Shown: positions 1 through 13,625, numbered from the stretch's first letter. The stretch is 64,000 nucleotides of DNA from Karalla daura (GCA_029224185.1 CM055210.1:10409021-10473020); one strand, 5' to 3'. Made by a program: numbers and translations. Notes: generated from the sequence alone by a model not told the origin.

Positions 1-1544
1 ATTAAAGGTCAGTGGAAGTTGCATGGCATCTCTATGTTGGAAGGAGAAAAAAAAATGGATCGAGCGCTTCGGGGCAGAAGCAAGATAGAGCGATACACAT
101 CAAATGTGTATGATGCCTACTCCCACCTGCCAATTAAAAAAAGAAGAAGCAGAAAACTAGAAGAACAAGGATGAAAGACCAGGGCGCACAGCGCACAGAG
201 AAGGGCAAATATCAGAAGAGGGAAAGGAAAGGCCTAGTCGGCTCCCTGGCCTCTGACTAACCACCTGCTCCTGTCTGAATTAGCCCTTTCTTTACTGTTT
301 GCACTCATTCGAGTGAAACTCGCTCCCCAAGCTGACAAATGGACTGATGCTAAACCCCATGTTTAGTGAGCCACCACTGTGACAGCCATTAATCTGACAC
401 CGAAAGATCCGATGACCAGACACATGGGAAGGGGTTGAGGGGTGCTTCCTGTGAGAAATATGGACAAAGGCAGGGAATACGATTTCTGGACAACTCCCGG
501 AGGTCCGGGCTTCTTCGTTGGCAAGGAGCTGAACTTATAAGGGCATAACAAAGTCTGTGGGGCATTGAGCTCAGGAATCCAAAAATGGATACGGCTCGGT
601 CGATTCAAACCGCTGGCTTGGATGGAGTCAATCCGTTCCTCTTTTAACTCTATCTCCAGAGAGATCCCAATCCTCTATACGAGGGGAAGATGTCCTTAAA
701 CATTTCCTCCCTATTTCCCAGGCCGCACTCCATTCCTTCCGCGTCTAATCACCACACAGTCTTGTACGGAGACACGGGACGACTGGATAGGCTGGCAGCT
801 TGAAATTTACAGCAGCTAATTGGCTGAAATTGAATGCGGCAGGTTCTTATCAGGCCTGCATTGGAAGGGAGTCAGATGGCAGGCAGAGCTGAAAAATGAG
901 ACAGGATAATGAATGCCATGTGATGTCATCCCGTACAGGGTGAAGAATAGAAGGTGAGATAAATAAACCTGTGATTTAAAAAGCCTTTATGTGAGTGGGG
1001 TTACTCGGGGGCTGGAGGCTAATGTGCACAGAGAAGTGGTTTCAATATCTACTATAACTCAAAGAACTTCGAACACGTTTGTCACTTTGCGATGCCGCGT
1101 TACAGCAAATACAAGTCTTTATCTCCGCTCTCCGTCTGAGCTTTTATTTATACCCCTCCCCCTTTTTTTTGCATATTAAAGCTAGCTGCAAAAAAAAAAC
1201 ACCCACCATTCTCTATCTGTTCGTACTATTACAACAGGCAGTTGTCCCCCACCGTGCTCATCGGTCATGTTTTTGTTCTGTAATTGTCAGGTGCTCAACA
1301 CATAATTGTATCATGGAAAAACAGCCTCCAACCAAGAGTAAGCAAGACAAAGCAATGGCTCCTGCGTGGACAGAAAAACACTGGCAGGGAAACGAGACGC
1401 CGCTGAGTGACTGATGTGAAATACATCCTTGATATAATCTAATGCCATTAAGCACGTGATTTAAAGGAACTGTATATGCGTTTACATTGTGCTGCGTTCA
1501 CTGTTTGAGATGCCCAGAGGCAATCAAGTCGTCGGAAGCAGTAG

Positions 1545-1576
1545 ATCATCATCATCATCGTCGTCAGCATCATCAC
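1545..1576 (+). repeat. (ATC)n/(GTC)n trinucleotide repeat
   Basis: Five ATC units, two GTC units and two further ATC-like units. Confidence 0.85.
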
Positions 1577-3301
1577 GATTCCATATGATTAAGTACAACA
1601 GAGCCGCTTTCGCTACAAGCTGCCTAATGGCGGCTTTAATTTGAAGCAGAGCCTGTGTGATATTTGCACTTCAAACATTACAGTCATGCATTCATTCATC
1701 TGACATCTCATTGTTGTGGGAGTCAAATGTTTATGCAAACCTTGGCTTTAAAACGAGGGAGTCCACTCGTGATCGGGCCGCGGAGGTCACGCATGAACAA
1801 GCGATGGTGGTATTGTTCTCACGTGTGCTCGGCTCGATGGGCTTCATCTTAATATCAATGGAGGCTGCGTGTTTGTCGATATTTGAGGCTATGCGATATG
1901 AATATGTATGCAGATTAGTTTCCTTTAACAGTGAGATGCAGCAGCATTGCACCTACACCTGCTGTACATAAAACTGCACTGAAGACATAGATATCTTGTG
2001 TTTTATTTGGATTGTCAACAAACATCATTAAGTAACTACGATAATGGCTGGACCTAACTGAACTTAATGTGCAGAATTAGTGGAGGATAAATTAATGACG
2101 GGAGGCTGTTATTTCTTTCTTTATGTCCATAATGATAAGGCTAATGGCTTTATACGTGTACAGACAAACTGGAGACACACAATGATTTCATCCTTGATAA
2201 AATCCTGTCCAAGGTGAGAGGAAAGAAAGAGAAAGAGGGTGAAACAAGACAAATGATGTGTGGGAGTGTGTGAAACAGATGGTCGCACTCTTAGGTGTAG
2301 CCTCCCTCAGACCAGAGGGCAAGCACGGACTAATACTTCTGTTTATGTGTTTAAAGAAGTGATTACACTTTGGGTTTGTTTTTTTTGCCCTTCTTCACTT
2401 TTCTTAATTGTCTTGGTATGACTGGCCACAAACAGACCTCGGAATTTGTTTTCCACCCCAGGAAAACGGCTAATGTCCCAATCTCAGATGAGGAGATTTA
2501 AATAAGGATGGGCTTCTCCTGCTAATCCCACCCTCCTGCTAAAACAAATATCCATTCAAATCCTTCAAGTCTGAGATAGGGTCAAAAGTCAAGGATAATG
2601 AGAGCTGGAACGTATGGGGAAGATCACTGGCAAAGGAAGGAAGGATCCTCCCATCTGCTTCCCTCCTTCTTATCCCTCAATCATTCTTGTCCCTCTGTCA
2701 GCACATGTTCCCGTCCGACGGGAGAGGAGCCATTTGTTTCATGCGTTCCAGCACGAGTAAATAATGGCCCGGGAAGCATTTATTTCCCCCGCATAAACGT
2801 CATTAACAGGAGGCTTGTCAAACATCAGCTGTCACAAGGCCAGCAGGTTCGAATCATAGGTTGTGCTAATTTCGTTTCATCGTCCTCGAGAGACTCATCA
2901 AGCTGTGATATCTATTAACCTTCATCGTTGGTGTCACGCACGTAAACACAAAACACGGGCGGACGAAAAGATGTTTTGTTCCTCTTTGTGCCTCAAAATG
3001 ACAAGTGTGATGACACAGCAGTGAAAAGAGTCCCAGTGAGATGGAGGGAGGGAGCGGGGGAGGGGGGATGTGGGGGATGCAAGCGATACAAACAGGAGAG
3101 TCCGGACACGGCCGGGACAAGAATGTGTACGAGTGTTTGGATATATACCTGACCTGCTTTTCTCCTTCAGGGGTCATGCACAGGCCTGCCACAATGCTAT
3201 CAGCTGTCCCTTAAGGTGCCTGTTGAGGTCCGCCGAGATATGAGGTGATATATCGCTTTGATATAGCCTGTAATTACTGGCCGTGAAGGCCACAGCGCCT
3301 T

Positions 3302-3316
3302 GGGGGGGGGGGGGGG
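3302..3316 (+). repeat. Poly-G tract (15 G)
   Basis: Homopolymer run of G. Confidence 0.95.
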
Positions 3317-3893
3317 TGATGGAGAGAAAAAAGAGGAACGTACAAAGAGGGACGGGAGAGACACTGGGGCTCTGATGAGAAAAGGGTCACTGTTGTTTGA
3401 TAGCGGCGGAGCCCGACCTCGGGAAATGGCACACAGAGAGATCTGTAGACAGCTCTAAAACGCCCTCGCTCCAACGAGCCCCCCCCAAAAAATAACCCTC
3501 ATGACAAAAAATATGTAAACACATTTTTTTTTTTTAAATCACACGCTGCAGCTTGTGTGTTCGCACAACGCGAAATGGCGTCAAATCGTGCTCAATGAAT
3601 ACGACATCGTCAAGCTGAAACGCGGCTATGCCACCTATGGACGACGTGTTTATCCAGGGGCCGCAATGTTCGCGGCACAAGAGGGAGGAATGGCTAATGA
3701 AAGGGACCCATTCATTTGGTTGCTGTCACAGCGTGGCGCAAAGACAGCCTTCATTTTGAGATGCATTACAGCACTCACAAGCTCAGCGGCGCGCTATCAC
3801 TCAGGTACAGGGTGCTATTAGCTCTCGCTTAGAAAGCTGTAATGGAACCAAACACCTTGCCGGAGTAGCCCTGTATGTGCCGTTATAAGAGGA

Positions 3894-3898
3894 GGTGT

Positions 3899-3929
<31 letters not shown>

Positions 3930-3950
3930 TGGGGGTGGGGGGGGGGTGGA
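3894..3950 (+). repeat. (GT)n followed by poly-G tracts
   Basis: About nine GT units are followed by runs of 16, 5 and at least 10 G separated by single T. On the plus strand it satisfies the G-quadruplex pattern; on the gene sense it is C-rich. Confidence 0.9.
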
Positions 3951-5264
3951 TGCTGGAACTGGAGAGAGGTTGGTGGTTTGATAGCTGAATATCAATGGAG
4001 GGCTCTTGGAGGCCAGAGGGATTGAGTCGCCCAAATGTATATTGACAGGGGGAGAGATGGGGAGAGCTGGTGACATGGCCGGTGATGGATGCGAGGCCTG
4101 GCACGCCGGCCGAGCCGGCAGCGGCACGGCTCGTCCTCGGGACAGGACGGGAATGCTAACTAGCATGCTCGCCAGTCGCCACGACATAACCGGTGCCAGC
4201 AGGAGAGGCAGGTGGTGCTCGGGGTAAAAAGAGGGGGAGTGAAAAAAGAGAGAGAGAGAGATGTAACCCCCCTCCCGCAAGTCCCGCAAGAGGAAAATAC
4301 TATTAGTGCATTCGAAAGCATGCTAATTTGATTTTAAGGTAATGCCAAGATTATGAGACTTTAATCAGATCATTATTGTTAAATTAAGATTAGAATGGAA
4401 TAAATGCTGTACGAACTGATCACATTAGTTGCCTCTCGCTGTGAACCGAATGCGTGTAACCTCAGTCTTAGGGGAAGACTAGAAATCGCTATTTCATCCA
4501 AACTACTTCTCAGGGGAGAAGAACTGGCCTTTTTAAATATTTAATGCTTGTTTTAGAATCTGAAAAAGATTTATCACCAGGTGGTTATGCAACCTGGTGA
4601 TCCAGCTACGAGGGATTCGCTTTGGTGATTTATATAGAAAAATGGCAGCACATAAGGTTAGTGCACAGAATATACTTTCAAGTGCCGTCACAGCGATCAG
4701 AAATCTGTTTGTAGTCGGGAGTCAGAGCACTCCATTTCCTTCCTTTATGTTTGAACCGTGGAGCAAAAACATCACAATAAACCAGATGCAGATCAATATA
4801 ATCATCTGTCCGAGCCTGAAGGACGAATCGACTGGGCTGTGAGCATAATCTGAAAAAGATATTAGTATTTCTATACATGTCAACGGGAAAATACAATAAT
4901 TTCGATTGATAGCATTACAACGATTCCAAGCTGTCTGATGTCTTTTTGAACCGGCACTGAGAAAATTCTATAATCCTACCTATTTCCAGTCCTGTATCTA
5001 TATATATAGAACCTACATCTTTCATGGTAATACTTATATGGTTGAACGTATGTGCGATCACACTGTGGCCTCCTATGAATACAGTTTTAAAACTAAAATA
5101 TGAGCTCAAGCGCTGGTTCATTGTGAAAATTGTGCAAATTTCCAAACAATAGAAATCAATGAACCTCTCCATTTTCTGTCTCCCTTTTGTTTTCTCTCAT
5201 CGAGAGCACATCCTTCCACACATTATCCCTGTAATCAAACAATTCATGAAAACCACAATTATTG

Positions 5265-5298
5265 AGTGTGTGTGTGTGTGTGTATGTGTGGGAGGGGG
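5265..5298 (+). repeat. (GT)n plus short G run
   Basis: About 12 GT units with one TA variant, then GGGAGGGGGGG-type sequence. Confidence 0.85.
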
Positions 5299-7305
5299 GG
5301 TTCAAGCCATTGCAAAATACGCAAATGCTTTAATCACACTGGTGATTGGGTTTTAGTGCATCTGGAGACATACTGTTCCATCTACAAAGACTGCAAGTAA
5401 AGAAAAATCAAGGCAAAATATAAACAAGTGGCTGCACTTTCATCACGGCTGATATGGACTATTTAGAAAATTACAAATTGGATGAGCTAGTGATGTAAAA
5501 AGAAAAAAAAGCATCTGGGGATACGTTGCAGAATAATTTCAGCGTTGGGTAATGCTGAGACACGACATGAGTTCTACGTCACGTTATGATCCATAGTGAG
5601 GTCGAGTCGAGTCTTCGTGCCCCGGCTTTAACCTGGGCCTCATGGGCAGCCTTTGAAGACCTCCCCTGATTGCTCGCTTCTGTTTTGCTCCCCGTTTCCT
5701 TTTTAACCCTAATGAGCTTAGCCGCAGGTGCCTAGCAACGGCTCTGACAGCGCCACAATGAAGAAGTCGGGGGTGGCGTTTGTTTGTTGTGCTAGCCCGC
5801 GCATGCTAATGCCTGGCCGCGGCGCTTTAAGCCACAAATAACACCGAGCCCTGACGCTACGTCCCCGTCCCTCTGCTCCGGCATTCACACTCCTCCACCC
5901 ATTCTCAAATCACACCACCCACACCTTTCATCCATTTAGCAACTTCCGCTCCGGAGACAAAGTGCTACCACTCTGGATTGGGTTTCAGTTACCTTTTAGC
6001 GTTCCTGAAACACCCCCTGGTAGGAACAAGGAACTAAAAAGACTCCTTTTTTTTTTTCTTTTCTCCCTCGTACTTTATGTTAGTTCTGTATTCTCGACAG
6101 TGGCAGGACCCGTTGATTCATGCCTGCGGGGATTTTCAGTCGGAGTGGGCGGATGGAGAACAACGGAGCCACGGGGCGCATCAATTATCTGACAACATGT
6201 TTGAAACGGACTCGTTTTTACCATCGGCTGCTTTTCACACAGCTGATTATCTGAACTCTGCGGCACCAAGCTAAAAAAGCCAAGAGCAATTGTTTGATAA
6301 AGCCCGAAGGTCCATTAGTATACACAAAGGGCTCCATCCCATGTGGAACTAAAGCTTTGGATGTAAAAAGACAAACGTTCGCACAGAGTGGCAATTTAGA
6401 TCGAGTCCGTCCCTCCTAACTGATGCAATAAGTCTACAAAAGAGCCAAGATGGACGACACATATATTCACAGGGGCCCCTCCATTTCCCCTGAATCTGGA
6501 CTACTTGGTTAAAGCCCCCGAAACTTGTGTATATATTACCTTAATGTTAGCAATCCATTACACCGCACGAGCCCAAAACACAGTGAGACTACGCTCTGTC
6601 GCCCATGACAAATAGGTCTGCGTGTCCCGGTTTTCCGCACAACAGGGTCATAACTCTGAGAATAACACAACTCGCGCAAGGCAGAAAAGCTCATCACGCG
6701 TCACGTTTCTATTCTGACAAATTGCTGATAATGGATTCATATTAACTCAAATGAGCATTGATTTGTGCCGGGGCGACTCTACGACTCGGTATAGATCATC
6801 AGCCAGGCTGGGGTGAGGTTTGTGTTTAAGAGCGGTCACGGTTTACTGACATCCTCTGACCCCGACGATCCTCAACACGGATATGTTACGAAACCACAAA
6901 CGTACCCACAGGAAGGCTTTTGTATAAATTCTAAAACCACCGGTAACTTAAAACACAGCCCGGCGTCTCCTGCTCTCTGCAGCCCGAGAGGACAAATCGC
7001 AGAGATGCTGTGTGCCATTTTTTTAATTTTTTTTCCTTTACAGAGGCATTGCATTTCCTCAATCTGTAAAGTGGGATCGATAAATAGAGTTGTTCCATGA
7101 AGGAAAACACGTCTCGAGGAGGACTGCGCTCAGTTCCACTTCGGTTGACCCGAGGTGTGAATCTCTCATCGTCTTCATCTCAATCGTCCCTCATTAACTG
7201 AGGATTATGTTTGTGAGATTTTCCTTCCAGCAGACACAACTCACACAGTCAACTACTTAACAGCACGAAGCAAGTTCTGCTTGCGAGTGAGGCTCCATGT
7301 AAATG

Positions 7306-7308
<3 letters not shown>

Positions 7309-7338
<30 letters not shown>
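7309..7338 (+). repeat. (GT)n microsatellite, 15 units
   Basis: Pure GT run in intron 2. Confidence 0.95.
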
Positions 7339-7339
<1 letters not shown>

Positions 7340-8082
7340 CAACTATTCATAATCCTTAATTCTGAATGGCCCCTCAGTATTACTGTCAATTTCGTCATCA
7401 GCGAGGGCCTGAGTCACAAAATTTGAAAGGGTTTTAATTGCAACTGTAAATAATGAAAACCTGAGATATCAATCAGTCGAATCGAACTTTGAACTCGTTC
7501 TTTGTGCGCGAGGAAATTATAAACCACGACGATACCGCAGCTATTGTGAACGATTTTTTCCGTTTTTCAAAGGATAATTACACGGTGTCTGCATCACTTT
7601 TTGTCATCAAATTTTATCCTTTTTAAGACTTGGACAATTTAAGTTTCCCTCCCCAAAATCCAGGTTACTAAGTAATTGTGAATTAGCACTCAAAATTACC
7701 TCTCATTAAAAGAACTGACTTATTTCACTTTGGGTAATTAGTTGGACTTTGTCGACTTTCTACCCAACTGAAGCACTTTGCTGTGATCAAATCTCAACAT
7801 TTTGACACGTCAACGGAACAAAAGCGCAGCCGACAGACGTTAATTAAATAAAACAACCAACACCGTGTTCATCAAAGTACAAGTTTGGATGATAAAGTCA
7901 CGCTACAGCGAAAAGTGATGCTGATCATCCCAGTCGGGGACACTCGTCAACAGGCATGCATACATTAAGGAAAAAAAAAACATAAGATCCCCTCTAAAAA
8001 TAAATTCACTTTCAATTTGCTCTCAACACATGTCCTCTGGCATCGCAGCCGGTGATCATTTATAATGCAAATAAGTCCTCAC

Positions 8083-8296
8083 CTCTGAGACATGATCTTG
8101 TACGCGTCGGGCAGGTAACACCGCGTGTTCTCCATCTGCGCCGGGTCGGCGTCGCAGATCTTGTCGTCGGTGCGGCCGTAGTTGGCGCTCTCGATCATGA
8201 TGACGTCCGTGCCCGGGCAGCGCAGCTCGATGGGGTAGCTCTCGCATGACAGCTCCCTCCTCACCACCGCCATGGGGATGGGGGCTCGACTGAAGG
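8083..8296 (-). CDS. adgrl3: adgrl3 (latrophilin-3) second coding exon: start of the SUEL/RBL lectin domain
   Basis: The 214-nt exon supplies residues 19 (part) to 90 (part). The translation starts FSRAPIPMAVVRRELSC, contains the RBL hallmark ANYGRTDDKIC, and ends YLPDAYKIMSQ plus a split Arg codon. Cysteines fall at about residues 36, 45, 66 and 78. The SUEL/RBL lectin domain begins near residue 34 and is cut off by the exon end. The opening SRAPIPMAVVRRELSCESYP agrees with latrophilin-3; latrophilins 1 and 2 have SRAALPFGL-type sequence there, so the paralogue call is firm. The acceptor is GCAG at 8300-8297, behind a pyrimidine tract and a CTAAC branch-point match (8327-8323, about 28 nt from the exon). 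The donor is AG|GTGAGG, with the intron starting at 8082. A second AG seven bases into the exon would break the frame and was rejected. Fish often have duplicated adgrl3 genes, and I cannot say which copy this is. Confidence 0.95.
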
Positions 8297-8732
8297 CTGC
8301 GGAGGAGGCGAAAGGAAAGGGAGTTAGGGCGTTGTTGTTTTGAAGCTCTACTTCAAGGCCCAGCATCTAGAGGTAATTTAAGTCAAGACATAAATGAAAG
8401 TTAGTTTGATGGTGTGGTGAGTCGATCTAATAGAAGGTATAGCTGCAACTAATAACAGCTTAATAGTATATTTTAATATCACTGATCATTTTGAGTCAAA
8501 ACTATCCAATGTGCTCTTAAAATCTGAATATCATCTCTTTTCTCTTTTCTTTCCTCTTTTATAGCATGAAACTTAAGGTGCTGATGAGGCATTTTAATTA
8601 AGATCACAAAAATAATCATTTGTTGTCTTCATAACAGCCATTGAATATGGAGAATGCATGCTCATGGAGTGGAGGCAAAGGGCTGGCACCATCACCTCCC
8701 AGAGTACAAAAACATTCATGCTTTTGGTTTAT

Positions 8733-8852
8733 AGGAGACTCTAAATTGCCCGAACTGTAGGTGCAAATGGTGTGTGGGTGCTGACTTGTATTGAACAGAC
8801 GCCCACGGCGACACCAGCTAGATATAAAGTAGGTTAAGAGAATGGATGGATG
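8733..8852 (-). repeat. Diverged teleost interspersed repeat ending in (ATGG)n, partial
   Basis: The order is: a 'gagactctaaattgcccg' segment, a block of 'ggtg..aatggtgtgtg' type, a 'gcgacacc' segment, and a terminal AATGGATGGATG. This matches from memory a very common fish repeat whose 3' end is ATGGATGG. It is in the opposite orientation to the copy at 13626-13862. It sits about 440 bp upstream (in gene direction) of the second coding exon. I have not assigned a family name. Confidence 0.65.
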
Positions 8853-9908
8853 CCGTGAACGAGTGAAAAAATGACTTCATGTTTCAACCTCTGATGCCTC
8901 AATATGTTTCCCAAAATTCTGGGGGTGAGGAAACTCAACAGGTGACCAAATGGAATGCACTCAGAATAAATTGACTGTGAAGCCTGCTGCAAACTGGAGT
9001 GACGCAAGAACAGGAATGCGAATGTCTTCAAAGGATTTCTGCACATGAGGCAGCTTCATCGTGGGATCTGTATTCCTACAGGAAACATTCAGAAGCACAT
9101 GAGACGACCTGCAATCAAAAGGTCTCACTCTGAGACATAGGAGAGGTTATAAACCCAGGGCTGGGGAACGTGGGCGGACGGGACCCTGGGTTGTGTGGAG
9201 TGGGAGGATGAGCAAAAGCGCCGGGGGTTGTGAAAAGTGTGAGAGCGTCAGATTGACAGGGATCTGACATAGGGAAAACAGACAGCGGCGTTTGCATTCT
9301 GCTGTGAGGAGATAAACACTGATTACACGGCCGTTCATGTGAGAAATTAGACAGACTGAAACACAGGATGAAGAAAGCTCATGCAAATTGTTCTAGTCTC
9401 CCTCCAGAGCAGAGCCTGTTAATCAGACGGCCTGCTCGGCGCTTTGTGTTTTTAGGGCGACACGACGCGCCTCAGTCAAACCGCAAGCCGAGGCCGAGGC
9501 CGCGGGGTCAAAAGGTCCCGAGCCGAGAGTCTGTTTGGCAGAAAAAAGAAAAAAAAAAGCCTGAATAGCCAGAAGGCCTGGACGGCGGCAGTTCGAAGGT
9601 TTGCTGCTTTCCCTCTCCTTGACATACGCGCCCACGCATGTCTGTGGAGGAGTCCCGTCCACCCCACACCCCCCTCCCCCCACCCAGCACCCCGCCCCGC
9701 GACTATGTTTACAGTGAGAATAAAAAATGAGAGCCAAACGTAAACATTGGCCCGAGTGGCTGCGCGAGGGCCACGGCAGTTATAGATTTTTATAAACATC
9801 CTTTCAGACGAGTGTCTGAGCCCGGAGAGCCACAGCCGCACGACGCGCCTCACATTCATCACGACGGGCAGACAGAAAATATGAAGAAAAGAAAGGGGGA
9901 GGGCGCTT

Positions 9909-9930
9909 GGGGGGGGGTGGGGGGGGGGGG
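9909..9930 (+). repeat. G-rich tract
   Basis: Two long G runs separated by a single T; potential G-quadruplex on the plus strand. Confidence 0.9.
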
Positions 9931-12900
9931 TCATAACGTCATGATTTATAGTCGCATTTAGTCCGGGAACAACAAACGTAGCATTTTTAAAATAAACGAC
10001 GGGCAACAGGTCCTCCAGAACACATTCAAATGTCCATTATGTCATGTGATTGAAAGCTCAGGAACAGCTACTAAATGGGCCGTAAAGTTAGGTAAGAAAA
10101 AACAGATTCCTTTTCACATCTCTCGCAACTGTCAAAACAAACGGGGAAGTAATTAAGTTTAAACATCTTAATTGAATGACCTTTTGCCATCAGGTAAGCA
10201 ATGTTTTTTTGCTCCGGTTTGAGAAAAAAGTAGGTCGATATTATTCTGTCACAGATAATTAAATAATGAGAAAATGTGAAGCACACCCCCGTGGTGTTAA
10301 TTCTATCTCTTTGTGTTTTAGGGTGATAAATAGAAAAGTAGTAAAAGACTTTTTAGTGTTAAATGCTCCTCAGTGAATGTGATTCTTGACTCTGATCACA
10401 ATGTGGTTTCAGTTTCTTCTTCTAATTCAGGCGATGAAGGAATTGTTAATGTTTTCGACTTAAAGGCTACGACCATTAAAAAGAGCAAGCATATTGCATG
10501 TAATTCAATATTTCTGCAGTGATAAAAATGATCTATGGCACATTGTGCACAGTAGATACTAATTACCAAACACAACCTCTGCCAAATTGAGTTTTCCACG
10601 TGTCCTCCGGAGACCACTTCAAATCATTCCCCGATAATAAATAAACGACACAGACACAAAAAAAACATAAGAAAAAGTGCAGAGACCTCATGAGGTGAAA
10701 CAACAAAAGGAGGCCTCTCATTATTGTGTCATTTCACTTTCTCTCATAAATCATTCAAACCACAACACGCGGCGAAGCGCACTTGCCATTGAAACATCTC
10801 AAATTGGAATAATTGTATTCGTTCGGGTGATGAAAGCCATCAATTATCTTCCACCTAATAGGACGAATTATTCCACCCCCCTGTAAAATACCGGGCCGGC
10901 TCGTGCCAAAGTTCTCCGACACGCAGTGGAAAAAGGCAGAACATAGGTCTGACTGAGGCAGGTGCACTTAGATAAATGGCACAAGAGCAATTTGACTCGA
11001 AATTCAAAAGACCGGCCATAAATGGTTTTTATTACGCCCGCCTAATGTTATGAATCCTGATTAATTTGACCTCTATTGAATTAAACGACGAGAGAAAAAA
11101 TAAAAAGTATAGCGCAATTCTGTAAAGCCTTGCTTGCATGCTGGCTGTCCAGGGCAGCTCCTCCAAAAAGAAGCATTAAAAAAACATCAGAGAGTTGCGA
11201 ACACGACGCCGTAAACACGGCCATCAGCAATCCCCTAATGCAGGCGAGCAAACGCATGCCAGTGGTGTCTCGGATTACCTGGCCAGTCAACAACTGTAGT
11301 GTAATTACATTTGTGCCCGGAGGCGGTGATTGATAGGGCTCATATTCCTCGGGTGCCAGAGCCGGCGTCCTGCCTCGACTGGCACGTACCCGTCTACCTG
11401 AACGCATCATCGACGGAGCTATCGAGAAAGCCGGGATACTGATATTGAAAGTCCGTCCTTTTATCCGAGATCCCTGGTTCTATTCATCTCTCTTTCCCCC
11501 CCGTCTCTCGGCTAATACTTCGGAGGGGTATTTATATGCAGTGCGGATCTCGGGTTTTTTTTTTTTCCCCGCCAAAGATCCTCCCCTGATAATTCCTCTG
11601 ACAAGCGCTGAATATGGTGGAGGGTTGGAAATAAAAGAAGAAGGAGAGGAGAGAAAATAGTAGTTTGGGCAGAGTAAACTGTGGAGGGTCAGCCAAGTTT
11701 GCTGCCTACCGGTACCTTCCAGTGTTTCCAATCACCGCGTCCGCGAGTGACATAACTCGCAAATGAATATTTCAAAAACTGCAATTACTCACCAAAAAGG
11801 GCAACGGAAAGGTCAGCGAGGGGAAAAAAAAAAATTGTTCATTTGGAAAATGTCGATCCCCCGCAGAGCCTTTAAAAGACACTCCGGAGGAAAATTCTTT
11901 GGACTCTTCTAGATTGTGGGTTTAAAATATGGAGACGAGGGTGAAATTCTTGCCGCTTACTTTGGTCTCCGGTTCGGAGCGAGGGCCACGTTGCCTTCGA
12001 TGAACCGACCAAGTGCCGGAGTGCAGACTCGGAGCAGAGCAACAATGACATTTAAAAGTCATCATTAGTAACAAAACAGGGTCATCGGGGAGCTTGCATT
12101 TCATTTCATCTCTCAAGAAAACTGTGCGAGGGAGAAGGGGTTTAATGTCAAGCCGTCGCGCATAATTACAATGAGGCCGGGCCATATCGGCCGCTATCGC
12201 TCTGATAAACACGTGTCAAAAACATAAACACATGAAACATGGGTTTAGATCGTTTGCAGGCCGCGGATTAGCCGCATAAGCCCGGTCACAGAGGACGAAT
12301 TCCCTGTGAATAATAACGCCACATACATTAAGGCGGCCGGAAAGCCGGGCAAGGCGCCAAATATGTTCCCAGAAAGGGAGGAAAAACAAAATGTTTCAGA
12401 GGATGAAAAATATCTGATTTCTTTAGAAAAAAAGAAGAAGAAGCTTGGGCTCTGGAGTAGATGATACAAACTGAAATGTTAATGTTTGTATGTGTGCGGT
12501 AGCATTCAAATGAACTCTGACTTCATTGAATTCGTGTCAGATAGATGGAAGAGAGCGCCGGAGATTGCCCGGGGAGCTGATTCAACAGATCAAATGTCTA
12601 TTTTTCCATCGAGATTCACTGGAAGGGTCTGGCCCGGCGAGCTAGAGATTAATTAGCGCGTAAATGTGGACCCCGTTATTGGATTAGACCAATGGGATCG
12701 TGCCACGCCCACTTCCTAGGTCATAATGGAGGGGGGTGGGTGAAGTGGGAGGACTTTGCAACTAGGGAGGGAAGACATTGTGCTGAACTGAGACTTTGGG
12801 GCAGAGAAAGTACATCAGGCGTTTTCAATAATGCATGAGGGATTATTTATCTTGAAGAGGAAAAACAGTCAGAGTAAATTGCGTTTACATATGGCCTCAG

Positions 12901-13625
12901 GCAGGTGAAATCTCCGAGGGGTGCAACATTATCCAGGAACGTCACAGTCGAGGCATCGCAGCCAACGTTTGGACACGTGGCAGATTGTTCTAACTTAAGT
13001 GCCGGAGCGACTCCTGACCAAGTTCCCCCGGCTCCAACACAATGAGACTAATCGTGCAGGTTTGTATTGAGACGCGGAGCGCGATGATAGATAACACCGC
13101 GGCGGTGATGAAACGGCCCAGACAAACTCCTCAAATCCACTTGATGGCTTTTGACACTTTGACCAATGATGCTGCTAAGCACAATTAGCATTACTCATCG
13201 TGACAGGAGCCAGATATCCCATTCAGCGCGGCGGACGAGGCAGCCATTTGTTTTTGCTTCTGCTCGCGCTGGCTGACACACATTTGAACACATTAATTGG
13301 CAACACAGCACGCACTCGCAAATTCCTGCAGAGGGGAAAGGAGTGATGGAGAGGTTTTTTTTTCCTTCCTTCTTTTTAGCAGGGCAGCAACGTGCAGATA
13401 CCAGTTTCAAACCGTCAGTCAAGCCGGCCATGACGCCTGAGGGGAAATTAACTCTTCAGTGATAACAAATTAGCTCGGTGGGAGAGGCAGATACAGTGCC
13501 CCCATAACAAACTACTGCAACTTGTTCGATCAGCCTCCAGACTGTGTGAATAGCTGTTTTTTTTTCCTTCTTTGATAAAATCTACCTTATAAATCTAAAA
13601 CTTGGTCGTCATTAGCGATGTGCAG

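Larger units (their letters stand above)
1..8082 (-). other. adgrl3: adgrl3 intron after the second coding exon (partial, runs off the window)
   Basis: The donor GTGAGG starts at 8082. The next latrophilin exon would begin with the base completing Arg90, followed by the conserved Cys-Asn-Asn-Arg-Thr-Gln-Cys segment. I could not find this in any minus-strand frame of 1-8082, so the intron is longer than 8 kb. Contents are simple repeats (1545-1576, 3302-3316, 3894-3950, 5265-5298, 7309-7338) and otherwise unremarkable AT-rich sequence. A POU octamer lies 11 nt inside the intron, at 8065-8072. Confidence 0.8.

Noticed and set aside
2845..2860. GGTTCGAATCA, tRNA B-box-like
   Set aside because: No A box or cloverleaf could be built around it.
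3801..4289. 162-codon minus-strand open frame with Pro/His/Thr runs
   Set aside because: The runs are translations of the (GT)n and poly-G tract. No protein family features.
8079..8366. Using the in-exon methionine (8270-8268) or the frame start at 8366 as the protein start
   Set aside because: The upstream part of this frame is intron, as shown by the branch point, pyrimidine tract and acceptor. The true start is in the exon at 31244.
9476..10006. 176-codon minus-strand open frame
   Set aside because: It runs through poly-pyrimidine and poly-G/C tracts, has no domain or splice-consistent structure, and overlaps equally open frames. A chance frame in GC-rich sequence.
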